This document shows positions 38,321 to 51,540 of a stretch of DNA of 64,000 nucleotides, piece by piece. The notes beneath the pieces are model-generated. The model made no database searches, was not told the DNA's origin, and saw only the letters and a list, made by a program, of their open reading frames with translations. Both the position numbers and the translations under genes were made by a program. Where the stretch lies: assembly GCA_964020975.1 (NCBI GenBank), contig OZ026630.1, positions 29,604,337 through 29,668,336 of the forward strand, given 5' to 3'. The DNA comes from Hermodice carunculata. Lineage: Eukaryota; Annelida; Polychaeta; Eunicida; Amphinomidae. Numbering within the stretch: position 1 is the stretch's first letter; every line of letters begins with the position of its first letter.

Positions 38321-38452
38321 AGTGGCACTAAGGCCTCCCATGTAAGCTGAAAGCTACTCTATTTTTCTTACAAAAACAAAGTATTTAGTGGCACTAAGGC
38401 CTCCCATGTAAGCTGAAAGCTACTCTATTTTTCTTACAAAAACAAAGTATTT
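38321..38452. repeat. Perfect 66-bp tandem duplication
   Basis: 38321-38386 and 38387-38452 are identical over 66 bp, starting AGTGGCACTAAGGCCTCCCA. Identity implies a very recent duplication. Confidence 0.97.
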
Positions 38453-38902
38453 CCTTCCAGCATATGTAAAATAAACCGTGTAAAATAGACCATATGTCCA
38501 TTGTTTGTGACCATTTAAATGATAAAAATTCACAACACAACAGTGATTTGTATGACTTTGTATGCTGTGTAGCCTGGCTGCCTCTACAGACTAGGATGTA
38601 TAGATAACAGCAAACTTCCTGTGTTGATTGTATATTCCTTAGGTTTGATCAGTACAATACCATGCAAATTATCAGCTCTGGCAATCTCAAGGGGTGAGGC
38701 CATTTTTATAGAGATGAATATTAATGAGAATGCAAACCACTAAGTTTAGGGAGATGAGGTCAGGAGATATCATGGAATGCTGTAGGAGCCAGTTCCTGTT
38801 ACTTAAATTATCTTAAGGTGACTTCAGAAGGAATTACAGGAGAGGTGTGGCCTCAGAGATCTACAGTGTTGTCATACAGGTGGCTTTGTTTCTTTATCAA
38901 CC

Positions 38903-39148
38903 TAACTCTTTCAGTACCAAATTTTGGACTGAGTCAACAGCTTTTCTTTGTTCGCATTGGGCGCAATGTGCCCAATGCGTGCCAAGAAAAGCTGTTGACC
39001 TGGGATATTCTTTCTGGAGCTACAGGCATACTGGTACTTGAATGAAAGGTCTTTTTATGAGGAATACGAATCTGGGATCCTAGTGATAATTCAGACTAGT
39101 TTGACTTAAGTAGATCAATTTTAGTCATGATTGGCACTGAAAGAGTTA
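38903..39148 (+). mobile_element. TTAA-flanked hairpin element, well-preserved copy
   Basis: The ends TAACTCTTTCAGTACC and GGCACTGAAAGAGTTA are inverted repeats; TTAA is intact on the right and CTAA on the left. Thirty bases in, a hairpin (38933-38999) has 30-bp arms with about three mismatches around a 7-nt loop; the outer parts are GTCAACAGCTTTTCTT and AAGAAAAGCTGTTGAC. To its right, GGCATACTGGTACTTGAA and TCTTTTTATGAGGAAT are shared with the copy at 50297-50529. No gene; non-autonomous. TTAA targets are typical of piggyBac- and Kolobok-type transposases. Confidence 0.75.
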
Positions 39149-39170
39149 ATAAATGTGATGGGAATCCCAT

Positions 39171-39300
39171 ACCTACCTACCTACCTACCTACCTACCTAG
39201 TTTGTTCACTCCTCCCGACTCTTTTTGGCCAAAAAATATACCTACCTACCTATCTATCTATTTTGTTTACTCCTCCAGACTCTTTTTGGCCAAAAACTAT
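39171..39300. repeat. (TACC)n with a duplicated 55-bp segment
   Basis: CCTACCTACCTAC runs occur twice, each followed by TTTGTTCACTCCTCC-like sequence and GACTCTTTTTGGCCAAAAA. Two imperfect copies of about 60 bp. Confidence 0.85.
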
Positions 39301-39322
39301 GCAGACCACAAAATAAAAGTGC

Positions 39323-39390
39323 CATCAACAGCTTTCCTTGGCATAGGTTGGGTGCGATGTGCACAATCTGTGCCAAGGACAGCTGTTGAC
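39323..39390 (+). mobile_element. Hairpin core of the TTAA element family
   Basis: ATCAACAGCTTTCCTTGGCA and TGCCAAGGACAGCTGTTGAC face each other around GGTTGGGTGCGATGTGCAC. The downstream GGTCTTATCTGCAATTCTC also belongs to the family. The outer ends are not clear; this copy lies about 170 bp from another one. Confidence 0.6.
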
Positions 39391-40498
39391 CAGGGGCATG
39401 CCATCATAATAGGTCTTATCTGCAATTCTCACCAAAAATGTTTTCTGTTGACGAGACCTTTAAGTGAATACAATGAGGCACCTGACAGTCTACATCCAGT
39501 CTCTTTAAGGCCATTGGAGTGGCAAGGAGTGAATTGCAATGCAGGTGTGGTACATGGTCTGGCTATGGCTATAGCACAAGTTGTACCCAGGTGACTTCTG
39601 ACAATGATGACCTGACATCCCCTAAAATGAGGAGGACAGGTGTCTAATGATAACGTTCCACCTGAATAAAGAACTTGAATTTCCCATTTCATTTAATCAT
39701 GAAAATCCTACTGGGTAAGTTGGGACTACATGTACATACATGGTACATGTAAAAGGGAAGATGAACCAGAAAAATGAAAAGTTCAGGATGAAATGGAGAT
39801 TCAAATGACTTCTGAGGCAATAATGATTAACAGGTCTTCCAGTTGTGGTGTTAATTATCTCTATATTTAGGCACAGTTGTTCAAACTGGCACAAAAATTT
39901 ATTTGTGTGGCTTTTTCCCACATGCTATGTAACAAATTCTGTTCTTTGCAAAAGGACTTACTCTCCAGTCCACAAGAAATTTTTCCACTAATGCGTAGTT
40001 TTTTCCATGTTCTAAAACATGCTGGCTGCAGCCAGAATTATCATATCCAGCAGTAAATTTTTTCCCTTTAATCCAATCCCATGCTTAACTCAAGTGTTTA
40101 TATAACAAGGAAACAACTCAGACAGCTGACTGGTGAGCAATCTGGTTCCCTGCACTCAATTGAGTCCTTAATTAAGTGTTCTTGAAGATATTAACCTTGC
40201 GAATAAGTTTTCACAAACACTGTAGGTTTTTTGCATTATGTGTAGAGGAAAGGAAATCAGATCTGGGCCAGGACAAAGGTAGACAAGGTCGGCTGTGCTG
40301 GATCAAAGCACCAATGCTTCAAGTATAGGTCACCTGTGACCCACAACAAAAGCTGGCAAAGGAAACCGGGCCCATGTCTCTCTTTTTATCCTCCACAACG
40401 AAAACTATGATACTTTGCACTGTTGACCCACACGTCTCCAGGGTATACTTTATATATATATATATACGCGCACACATACAAAAATATACTTTTATATA
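39391..40498. other. Gene-free stretch
   Basis: No gene or array of note. A TA run with CG/CA flank lies at 40450-40472. Confidence 0.5.
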
Positions 40499-40679
40499 TC
40501 CCTCTTTTGAGCGACCACCACTAGGGCAGGTCTAAAACTGGTCACATAAAGCAGTTGGTCTCTCATTGGAGGTAAAGTAACATGGAAAAGATAGTATACG
40601 CTTCTGTACCTGGTAAATGTGGTCTTAAGAAGCCAGTGGTCCCTCAATGGAGAGGTCTCTCAAAAGAGAGACTACTCCC
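40499..40679. mobile_element. CAGTAGTCCCTC-type MITE, second copy
   Basis: CCCTCTTTTGAGCGACCACC on the left and GGTCTCTCAAAAGAGAGACT, then ACT, on the right mirror each other. The outermost bases of the left end are lost into a TA-rich flank. The interior GGTCACATAAAGCAG block matches the copy at 12642-13096. Confidence 0.65.
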
Positions 40680-41734
40680 TATATTTATACACAACACACA
40701 CACAAACAAACAAACAAGCATACATATTGTATAAATGTACAAATATATGAAGCTGTTGTGAGGGCCCTTGCACCACTTGCATGGTGACTCCAGGAGAAAC
40801 CAATCTTGCTCACTTTTGTAGAAGTTAATCCAGTGGACACATTGTTGGGCTGGTGGGCTCCCCCTAACCATGTACTGTGTGTTTTCTGCATGACGGGATA
40901 CAATTAAAGGCTGCAATGCACAAAAATCCGTGTCACATTCCTGCTGGCAAGGATAGCACTGGCACTGGCCTGACCTAACAGGGCCAAGAGGGGGACTTCA
41001 GCTGTGAGCGTGTCCACATGGACCTACAGCTGGTGCTGGGGAAGGGAGGACACAGCCATGTCAACTCACCTCAAATGATTTACTCAAGTAGAAAAAGTCA
41101 AATGCCTTAGGGCCACAAAGTTCTCTCTACTTGTCCTGAGGTGTTTGTGTATGACAATCTTGACTGTCACAAGATACCACAGCCCCCACTTGGATGCTTC
41201 TGTATCCTGGCCAAAAGGGCTAATATTTATAAATATTGTTTATAAATATAGCAACATACAGGTATTTAATCTCCAACCAGCATTTTTTTTACAGTATGTG
41301 CTCTTCTGTGGCACCATACTTCATTGAACCATCAAATAATGGAACAAAATTAAAAATATAAACCTATCAAAATTACATTTAAAAACCCTCCCTCCTGACC
41401 AGATGTCAAAGGTCACTGCTGATTAGACATTGTAAGAGGCAGCTGATATAATGGCTCATCACATCAACCGCACACTAGCAAAACAGCACTATCTGCAGGC
41501 TTATAGACTCAAGTTATTAACAAAAATGCTTGACCTGCTATTTTCTGACAATACCCGGTTTTACAACTTCCAACAACTTTGGAAATCAAATATTTTGCAG
41601 AATAATAAAAAATTAAAGTATTCTCACAACTGAAATAATCTGTAATCAGTTATGATACAGCAACTGTGGATGAATTTTCATGAACTCGTACATTGCCACA
41701 TGTAGCAATTATAACCAACTGGGATCAATCAAAT
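40680..41734. other. Gene-free stretch
   Basis: On the minus strand a strong donor (TTTGAG before GTGAGT) near 41069 follows a frame reading AFDFFYLSKSFE, but no good acceptor frames it. Nothing else of note. Confidence 0.4.
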
Positions 41735-42310
41735 GCAAGCGGTAGGACTTTCAAGCCAGTATATCCCATACAGTGACCACTAAAATACAAGAGGTAGCAC
41801 TTGCAGGCAAGCAACCTACACAGGGACCACCCAAATGCATGAGGTAAGACTTGCAGGCAAGTACTCTATACAGGGACCACTCAAATACAAGAGGTAGGAC
41901 TTGCAGGCAAGTACCCTGTATAGGGACCACTCAAATGCAAGAGATATGACTTGCAGGCAAGTACCCTGTACAGGGACCACCCAAATGCATAAGGTAGGAC
42001 TTGCAGGCAAGTACTCCATACAGGGATCACTCAAATACAAGAGGTAGGACTTGCAGGCAAGTACCCTGTATAGGGACCACTCAAATGCAAGAGATATGAC
42101 TTGCAGGCAAGTACCCTGTACAGGGACAACCCAAATGCATGAGACAGGACTTGCAGGCAAGTACGCCATACAGGGACCACTCAAATACTAGAGATCGGAC
42201 TTGCAGGCAAGTACCCTGTACAGGGACCACTCAAATGCAAGAGGTAGGACTTGCAGGCAAGTACCCTGTATAGGGACCACTCAAATACAAGAGGTAGGAC
42301 TTGCAGGCAA
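41735..42310. repeat. Minisatellite, 50-bp unit in 150-bp higher-order units
   Basis: The basic unit is GACTTGCAGGCAAGTACCCT, then GTACAGGGACCACTCAAATG. Three unit types in a fixed order make a 150-bp block that recurs (about 41860-42010 and 42010-42160). Minus-strand frames of 72-122 codons reflect the repeat only. Confidence 0.93.
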
Positions 42311-44160
42311 GAACACCTGTAGCTGTGCCCAGACATGACAACATAGCCTGACCTGTATAAGAGCCACATGGCACACCCTGTGTCAAAAGTCTTGCTCATT
42401 TATGGCTATGTAATTGCAGAAAGACCATCTCATCCTATGTAATTCTGCCAATTTGTCTGTCAATGTGTGAAGCACCCCCAATTTTAAAATTGCCACCATG
42501 TTTGTCAGGCAAGCCCGCACAATGCTGGCTTTCCTCTCTCCACTTGCCTGCCTGTGAACTGTCATACATGCATGCTTGGAATTTCCCACAAGTCTATGGT
42601 GAAACTGCAAAGATTCAGGTCTTGTTGTTGTACATATGTGGAGAGTACATGTGTCCTAAGTATCTAGAATGTAGCAACTTTTTTTTTTTTTTTTTCCCAA
42701 ATATTTTTGGCCATTGGCCACACATGAAAAAATGCAAATTAATCCACTTGTAAATTCACGTCAACAACTTTTTACAAAGATCATAAACAAACAAGCTACA
42801 AACATATTCAGAAAGTTGTTCAATATGCAAATAACGTGGTATGATGAAAGTTTAATGATCAAGATTAACTGGTTTCTGAAAGCCAAGGGGTGAAAAAGTT
42901 GGAATTTTCTGCCCACGAGCACACACAAAACATGAATAACAGTTGCTGGTCCCTCTAAAATGCCTATATGCAGAGACTGTTTTGCTCAGTAGTTATTTTC
43001 AACTTTCTCTGCATACAATACACTGTCAATGTCAAGGGTGTCTTCATTGCATGGTTTTACCAGTGTCCTTGCACCCAGGCTGAGCATACTTGACAAGTGA
43101 GGGGTGCAATGGGGGCTTCCTGTTAAATCAAGAAGTGGGCCCAGTTTTCAAGCACCATGACACCATATTTGGAGAGTTTAACCTACATATAAGATAGTCT
43201 TTCTGCTGTTTATATAGATTGCACCGCCTTCTTTTATTTTTAGTACACTTGTACATACCTTGTGTTCCAGTATAGAAAAAAAGTATGTTTATTAAATTAT
43301 CCATTAACTGAGACAATTCTCATGTCCCTTTTCTCTATCTGACCGTCAGATGACAAACATATCAACAACTTTTTTTCCCCCCCACAGCAGATCAATGTGC
43401 TATTAATTTGTGCCGTGGCCCGCAGGTTTATGGCAGGCATGAAGCAGGCCCCTTCTGTGTGCGTGGGAGTGTCAAACAAAACGTACATTGGTTAAAAAAC
43501 AGCCAGTGTGGCACCAATTGTTGACATTGGTTGCTTGTACATAGCTGGTATGGAACCAGCAGCCTTTGAGCAGCCTGGTGCCCAGTCTACAACAATTCAA
43601 TAGCTGTGAATTATGGGCCTTCAGCCTGGACCAGACAAACAAACTATATTGTGGCAGCTTTACTTGTCTGTCTACCATCAAGTTTCTACTCTCACCAACT
43701 TGTATTCTTCTGGCCTTTGGCAAAGCCGCTCTAGGCCACAAAGGTATTCATAGTCCAAAATATCTTTTTCACATTTGTAAAATTATCTTCTTGCTACACT
43801 TTGTATCTATTGCAGGGTTGTTTGGCGCCATGTTTGGGTTTTATCCCACCCATGGTTTGACTTTGAACTAATTGGCACTCATGATACATTGGCAGCCAGC
43901 TATACCAAACTCAGGGCAACCTGCGGATGTGACCATCTGTACATAACAACCTCCTGTTAAGGATCTGTTTTATTGCCGATGGTTTTGCTTGTAACAGGCT
44001 GCTGGCACAGCCTCCATCCACAACAATCATTCCCTGATTCTAGTGATGCATTAAACTGGAAGTTATCACTACAGCAAAGAATATTTTTAACACAGCCCTG
44101 ACAGTACTTGTAATGCAACCAAGATTTCTTTAGCATGCTCAAAGAAAAATATAAATTGTA
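42311..44160. other. Gene-free stretch
   Basis: Several open frames of 60-101 codons on both strands lack domains. T-run at 42680-42695. No assigned gene; further exons of the minus-strand Ig gene could lie here but I found none. Confidence 0.4.
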
Positions 44161-45724
44161 ACAAGAGGCCCATGGGCCTAATGCTCTGCCAACATATAAT
44201 CTGATCGGCTGGAACAGCGGACGATGAGACTAAAAACTAAATGGATTCCCTCCTAGGGGATGCATAATGAATTTAATGTGTTTTAATACCTACAAAGCTG
44301 GTCCCACTTATTACCATCAGTGTGCCCACCGCGACTCCACACATCATAGACTTTTGTCCGTATAATGTTCCTGTAATGGTATATTGATACATGTGCACAA
44401 GTTCCGAGGTACTGACCATAACAAAAAGAAAAAAAAAAAAAAATTAAATTAAATTCCTGAACTGTACTTCCTCTGTGACTTTGAGAAAGTAAGTCCAAGT
44501 CACCCATATTATGCACTATCAAAGTTTGGTATATTGTCACATTTGTGGTACATTTGGTACGGCCTTCCTACTTCTCAAAATGTAGAATTTAGTGTCCTTT
44601 ACTGTGTCGTTAATGACTTCTAAAAACAAGTCAAGGTCACCCAAAATTTTACAAAATTTGATCATTGGCCTTAAGCATGTTTGGTTTGAATTTACAAATT
44701 CCATCTGAATTTATAATCAAAATGATCAATATAATGTACATTTAATATCTATGATGCTAGTTCCACTGAATACAACCAGTGGCGCCCCCATGATTCCATG
44801 TCAGACTTTTATCTGTATAATATTCAAGTAGGTAGGAAAGTATACACCACCATCTGTGTCATGGATAGTGATTTATATCGGCTTGGCCTGTTTCGCAATC
44901 CATGGGCCTATACTTTTATAATATTCCTGTACTGGCATATTGGTATATGTGCATAACTTTTGATATAATGACCATACAAAAGTAAAAATCATTTCCTGAA
45001 ATATTTTCCCTGCATGACCTTGAGGTCAAGGTCTCCCATATTGTGGTAAATAACTTCTATATTTGATACACATTTGTGGCATATTTGGCATTGCAAGCCT
45101 TCTTATCTCTCAAAATGTAGAATTTAGTGCCCCTTACTTTTCATGGAAGTTTTGTCTGTATTATGTTTCTGTAATGGTATGTTGATACATGTGCACAAGT
45201 TCAGATATAATGACCATAACAAAAAATAATTTCCTGAAATGTGTTCCCTCCATGACCTTGAGAAAGTAAGTCAACGCTATCCATATTGTGCAAAATAAAA
45301 TTTCTGCACGATACACATTTGTGGTACATTTAGTATCATAAGCCTTATTCTTTCTGAATTTGATGTGTTTGTGACAACTTTTGGTCTGTATCTTTCCACA
45401 CACTGTTGTTGCTGCCACCAGCTTCCACACGTTTTTGTCTTTTTGCCTGATTGACATTCCTCCATGACAATTTATGAAAAACTCTTCAAAAAACAGCCTT
45501 CTCAGTATTTTCATATTTTGGCGTAAATATGACATAATACCATAGGCAGCACCACCAATATCAAAGTCAACCTAGATTTTCATACACTTAAGGAGTTCTG
45601 ATATGGGGCTATATTGAAAACTGTGAACTGTATTGTGCTCATAATTAAAGTTTTTTGATGGATGGAAGGATGGACAGACATTAGTCATCAAATGGGCTCC
45701 GTGATCTATGGTCAGCAGAGCACG
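44161..45724 (+). repeat. Long interspersed repeat, copy 2
   Basis: It starts ACAAGAGGCCCATGGGCCTA and ATGCTCTGCC; it ends GATGGAAGGATGGACAGACA, then ATGGTCAGCAGAGC. The inside is three rough sub-repeats, each with ACATGTGCACAAGTT-like, TTTCCTGAAAT, CATGACCTTGAG and ACACATTTGTGGTACATTT blocks. No coding capacity. Related to 19991-20922, from which it differs in length by added sub-repeats. Confidence 0.75.
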
Positions 45725-46154
45725 AAAAAAAAAGAAAGTAAAACAAAACCACCCAATGTTCCACCATTTGCTGATGAATATATGTGTACTTGCATTGTGT
45801 ATTATGTCCTTTGCCTATGGCAAAAATGTCATCTCTCTGGTACAGAATACCTTAGCAACACACTTTTTAGCAGATTCAACAGATGAGGCAAACAGACAAT
45901 CAACATAGGTACTAATTGCCTGTCTTCCTCATTATCACTCACTATATTACATTGTACTTGTTTGGGGCCCCAAAACATAACCACACTGCAGCATAATGTA
46001 CTCATATTACAGTCTGGGTCCCTGCTGTTTACTTCCTTCAGGTAATTCATGATTATCCCACATTACAGCAATAGTACAGCTTTCAGTTTGATAGTATGTA
46101 TATGTACATAAGCTGTGACTTACAGACAATGTATTCACAAAAATTGAAACTTAC

Positions 46155-46302
46155 AGACAACTTCCACTTTTGCACTCTTCCTTCTGACAGTATGTCCTCC
46201 AATGTGAAAGTTCTTGGCATAACACACGTACGTGGCATTCTCGGTGATATTCACTTCTAACTTGGGCTTGGAAAAAACCATTTCTGTTTCAGGGTCTATG
46301 AT
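46155..46302 (-). CDS. Exon encoding the C-terminal half of an I-set Ig domain
   Basis: This is a 148-nt internal exon read right to left. It is preceded by TGTGTATTGCAG and followed by GTAAGT. It enters in phase 0 and leaves in phase 1 and encodes 49 residues: IIDPETEMVFSKPKLEV, then NITENATYVCYAKN, then a GGHTVRRKSAKVEVV strand. YVC is the tyrosine-corner cysteine that pairs with the first Ig cysteine; NIT and NAT are possible N-glycosylation sites, so the domain is probably extracellular. Its partner half is the exon at 61875-61999 (phase 0 out). The joined domain is about 90 residues. The next exon, with phase 1 entry, was not found. The protein is a secreted or surface Ig-superfamily member; which one is not decided. 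Similarity of the first half to the IGFBP7/KAZALD Ig domain is suggestive only. Confidence 0.85.
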
Positions 46303-46430
46303 CTGCAATACACAAAAAAAGTAAAATGTTAGATTTGTATCTTGATATAAGAAACAAAGTACCTTAACTTTCTTCTGCATTATGAACGTGTGGAGTTCAG
46401 TGTACTTTTCTGTTCAGTTTAACATTTTCT
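46303..46430 (-). other. 3' end of the 15.6-kb Ig-domain intron
   Basis: The intron runs 46303-61874 on the minus strand, GT (61874) to AG (46303). Its last bases are TTTTTTTGTGTATTGCAG, a strong acceptor. The rest of the intron is described under separate entries. Confidence 0.7.
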
Positions 46431-46684
46431 ACTTGCCGGGGCTGAAAATTAACACACCACCAAGCTCCGAAACTGGTAACATTAGTCCAGTACCAGTCCA
46501 GTGTACCTAGTCTACAAAGGGATGCCGACGCGTCATTAGCCAGCAAACATGGCAAGTTCTCTGAAAGATGGGCAGGCATGCCAAGACATCGCAAACAGTC
46601 AATAAGAATCCAGAAAGTATATTTATAATTGCGTTGAACTGACACTTTGTGAAAATGGTGCACTGATTATTTATACCGGCAAGT
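46431..46684. mobile_element. Possible 254-bp MITE with ACTTGCCGG ends
   Basis: ACTTGCCGG (46431-46439) and CCGGCAAGT (46676-46684) are exact inverted repeats. The interior has an unusually CpG-rich piece (GATGCCGACGCGTCATTAGC). No target duplication is evident, so the element call is tentative. Confidence 0.35.
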
Positions 46685-46913
46685 GGAAGACTTTTTCCAA
46701 ATTATGAAGGGCATGATGAAGGCATCAGTGTATGATAATGGCCAGGATGTCCTGATGCTGGATACTCCAAGGCATTCCACCCCATGGCAGTGTATGATTC
46801 TCAATAGAGTTACAGTTTCATTCATAGCACAGTTTATTGCAAATCTCCAATAATAACAATTGATAATTTATGGGGTCACTGCAGCTATGTTCCATCACAG
46901 GGTCCAGCGCAAT

Positions 46914-46997
46914 GAATCCAGTTAGAGGGTTGTACCCAAATTTTTGGTACAACCCTGTAGCTGGATTCCTATCATGTTTGGGCCAAATATGATAGGA
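46914..46997. repeat. Two adjacent hairpins
   Basis: Hairpin 1: GAATCCAGTTAGAGGGTTGT, then ACC (46914-46936), pairs with 46946-46968 at 21 of 23 positions around a 9-nt loop. Hairpin 2: TCCTATCAT (46967-46975) pairs with ATGATAGGA (46989-46997). They lie in the Ig gene intron. Confidence 0.85.
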
Positions 46998-48452
<1,455 letters not shown>

Positions 48453-49346
48453 GTCAACACAAGGTCCTGTAAGATGTAGATTCTGTCCATAACCTAACAT
48501 CTGGTCTGTACCACTGCTTGTTAAGTCTATATGCCTTTCAGCGATTTAATCTAGAGCACAAACACAAAAGAGTACTTCAAAATTAATGGTTGACTTCACT
48601 GAAGGCACATCTTTCATGTCATATTTGCTACCAGAGATTTGTCTGGTTATTTTTTTTTTTTTCATTTCAAAGCACAAACAAATTATTTAAGCCTTCTTTC
48701 CTTTCCTTTGGGAACAATTTTTTACTGAACTTTCATTAGAAAAAACATACATTTTCACAATAAACTGTAGACATATGCACCCTCCCTCCCTCCCCGCCCT
48801 AGTATCTTTATCCAACATTTTTGGCACAGTTCCAGAAGTAAGATTTTGACCAAATTCTTGGTCATCATACTGCATCATGAAAGTATACACTTTGGCTGCA
48901 TCCCCCACACAATGCAACTGCACTGCATATACTCATACACTCTGACAAAGTAACAAAATTGTTTAACTGTTTGATATAAAAGAATAGATAGATTATCTGT
49001 ATACTACTGCCTGGGGGGAGGGGGCGGGGGGAATACAAGTAGGCCATGGATGGCATACATCACATAGACATACCGTGGTATGCTGAAAAATAAACAATAT
49101 TTTCTTTTTGAAAGAAACTTGCTCCTAAGTCAATAATTACAGCACCACTGCTGGACAGGAGTTGCTAAGAGGGATAAAAAACATAGCATAGCCTCAGTAA
49201 TATACTACCATGTCTGCTTACATGTATGTATTCACATACACATTTGACAGTATACAACTGTGCAGATGATCAGGATGATTTGTAAAACTGGTAAAATATT
49301 GTGCTTGAAAAAAAAAAATGGCACAGAGCCCAAATAAATTTGCATG
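48453..49346. other. Intron interior, no gene seen
   Basis: T-run at 48651-48661, CCCTCCCTCC at 48781-48795 and a G-rich run at 49013-49031. Nothing else. Confidence 0.5.
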
Positions 49347-49559
49347 TTGACCCTTTCATTCTCAAACTGTCCAAAAGCAGCTGCATATTGTTTGTTTTAA
49401 TCAGTTGAAGGTTTCTTTCATTGACTTTAGAATGGTAATCATGGATGAGTCCTAACAAGAGCATGCTTCAGGTCAACACTATCCTTGAAGCTGATTGGCT
49501 GCTCAGCACACTACCCACACCTCAGGAAAGCTGCTGACTTCTTGTCATGAAAGGGTTGA
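49347..49559 (-). mobile_element. TTAA-type hairpin element, inverted copy
   Basis: The ends TTGACCCTTTCAT and ATGAAAGGGTTGA are inverted repeats. The hairpin (GTCAACACTATCCTTGAAGC facing CAGGAAAGCTGCTGAC) now lies near the right end, so the element is in the opposite orientation to the copies at 38903 and 50297. About 213 bp; flanks TTGA rather than TTAA, so diverged. Confidence 0.6.
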
Positions 49560-50296
49560 TTTCTCGCAGCAGCTCTGCCTAACAATGATCTACAAAGGTG
49601 CAGAGACTTGTGGATGTTCCTCCTGGTTTCATGGATGATTGCTATGAGTGCAGCATCAGCAACACTGAATACACAAGCAACATCCCTTCCTCAAATTGCT
49701 ATAATCTTGTAGCAAAAGACCAAAATATGTTCAACCTTGAGCCAGTTACTGACCTTTCAAAATCATGGTTTCTTCATGATGTATGTGTGGCCCAGCTTGG
49801 GATATGAGCAGGTATTTCACGAACAACTCCTCATATATGACATGTACCATATTATCACAATGAAGCAGTGGGGCACTCAGAAAATTTAACTTTAATGCGA
49901 CTAATTTTTAAACTTACATTTGGAACATCCGAGCTACCATTAAAACTAGCATAAATTTTAAATATTTAATGTCATTTGAACTTTTCAGGAAAGTGTGGGG
50001 GTGCTTCAGGGACAAGGACTCTGAACAGGGGTAATATGCTACATTGTATCCAAATGCCAACTCCTGACATTTGAAAGATTATCCAACAGTTTCTTTGAAG
50101 ATGCATCAGCAATTCCCCCCAGGGATTGACACAAAGATAGCTGATATTAGGGTGGCTTACAAGATGTGATATCTATGGATTCCACAAGATGTAAGTTATG
50201 CTGGCGCAGCCAAGTGTGTTTAGGGTTAAAACAGTAGGCCATTAAAAGCTATGTCCATCAGGTTACATGGGGTAAAAATGGTGAATAATTTGGCTT
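49560..50296. other. Intron interior
   Basis: A 69-codon open frame at 49598-49804 (plus) reads FMDDCYECSISNTEYTSN and onward with normal-looking composition but no recognised domain. Otherwise nothing. Confidence 0.4.
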
Positions 50297-50529
50297 TTAA
50301 CTCATTCCATACTATGGTCACAGGCCTTAGTCAGTGGTTCTGGCACTGCCTGGCACTTGTGGCAGCTGCAGCATGACTTGCTAGGCAGTGCCAGAACCAC
50401 TGACTTAAGACGATAGGCATGTTGCTACTTGAACAAAAGCTCTTTTCATGAAGAATTTAAATATGCAATTGTCGCCTTAAATCTTGGCAAATATACGTAA
50501 ATATCAGGGACTGGTATGGAATGAGTTAA
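50297..50529 (+). mobile_element. TTAA-flanked hairpin element, best-preserved ends
   Basis: TTAACTCATTCCATAC and GTATGGAATGAGTTAA are perfect 16-bp inverted repeats including TTAA on both sides. The off-centre hairpin (50329-50405) has 22 perfectly paired bases, AGTCAGTGGTTCTGGCACTG then CC. The hairpin arms differ from the 38903 copy while GGCATGTTGCTACTTGAA, then CTCTTTTCATGAAGAATTT, to the right are shared. 233 bp, no gene. Confidence 0.8.
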
Positions 50530-50534
50530 AAGCT

Positions 50535-50930
50535 ACATTATTAGGGTTCATGCTTTTTCTGTTAAAAGTGGTCCTCAAGAGCTATGCCAACAGAGTACAT
50601 GTTTGATTTTCCATTAATAGTGGGTCGTAAGAGCTACACTAATGGAGGACATGTGTTTTCTATCAATAATGGGTCTTGTGAGCTATGCTGGTGGGTCACA
50701 GGGATGTTTTCCATCAATAAAAGGCCTTACGAGCTATGTCAGGGCAGTCCATATGTATTTTCATCAACAGTGGGTCTTTAGAGCTATGTCACTAGAGTAC
50801 ATGTGTATTTTCATCAATTGTGGGCCTCCACAGCTATGTTTGAGGAGTACATGGTTGTTTCCTACCAATAGTGGGTCTCAAGAACTATGCTAGTGGTGCA
50901 CATGGATGTTTTCCTGTTATCTGTGGGCAC
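50535..50930. repeat. Minisatellite, about 50-bp unit, 7-8 copies
   Basis: Units contain GTACATGTGTTTTC, ATCAATAGTGGGTC and AAGAGCTATGC; GAGCTATG-like words are spaced 49-52 bp apart. Copies are 70-85 percent alike, so this is an older array. It begins at the edge of the TTAA element. Confidence 0.85.
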
Positions 50931-51064
50931 TAACAGTTAGTTACTGTGAGCTACACCCACAGCATTCAAGAATGTATAACCCATGAAACCTGTGCCACCA
51001 AATACCCTACAGTTTGGATGTCAGACAACTTGTCAGATACATAGATATCTAAGCAGGCCTATGA

Positions 51065-51540
51065 TAGTTGTGCCTGAGGTACATGTATACATGTGGTAAA
51101 GTATACCTGTGACAGCTTTACCAGTGGTATACATGTGGTAAAGTATACCTTTGACAGCTGCACCAGTGGTATACATGTGGTAAAGTATACCTGTGACTGC
51201 TGCACCAGTGGTAATACATGTGGTAAAGTATACCTGTGACAGCTTTACCAGTGGTAATACATGTGGTAAAGTGTACCTGTGACTGCTGCACCAGTGGTAA
51301 TACATGGGGTAAAGTATACCTGTGACAGCTGCACCAGTGGTAATACATGGGGCAAAGTATACCTGTGACAGCTGCACCAGTGGTAATACATGGGGTAAAG
51401 TATACCTGTGACAGCTGCACCAGTGGTAATACATGGGGTAAAGTATACCTGTGACAGCTGCACCAGTGGTAATACATGTGGTGAAGTATACCTATGAAAG
51501 CCGTACCAATGGTGTGTATTTGGTAATGTATATTTGTGAC
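51065..51540. repeat. Minisatellite, 42/43-bp unit, about 11 copies
   Basis: The unit is GTATACCTGTGACAGCTGCA, then CCAGTGGTAATACATGTGGTAAA. The left copies are 42 bp, the right ones 43 bp. Minus-strand frames of 72-150 codons are repeat-driven. Confidence 0.95.

Noticed and set aside
41816-42399. Cys/Tyr-rich frames (minus) that look like a secreted repeat protein
   Set aside because: They come from the 50-bp array; the register changes with each unit because 50 is not a multiple of three.
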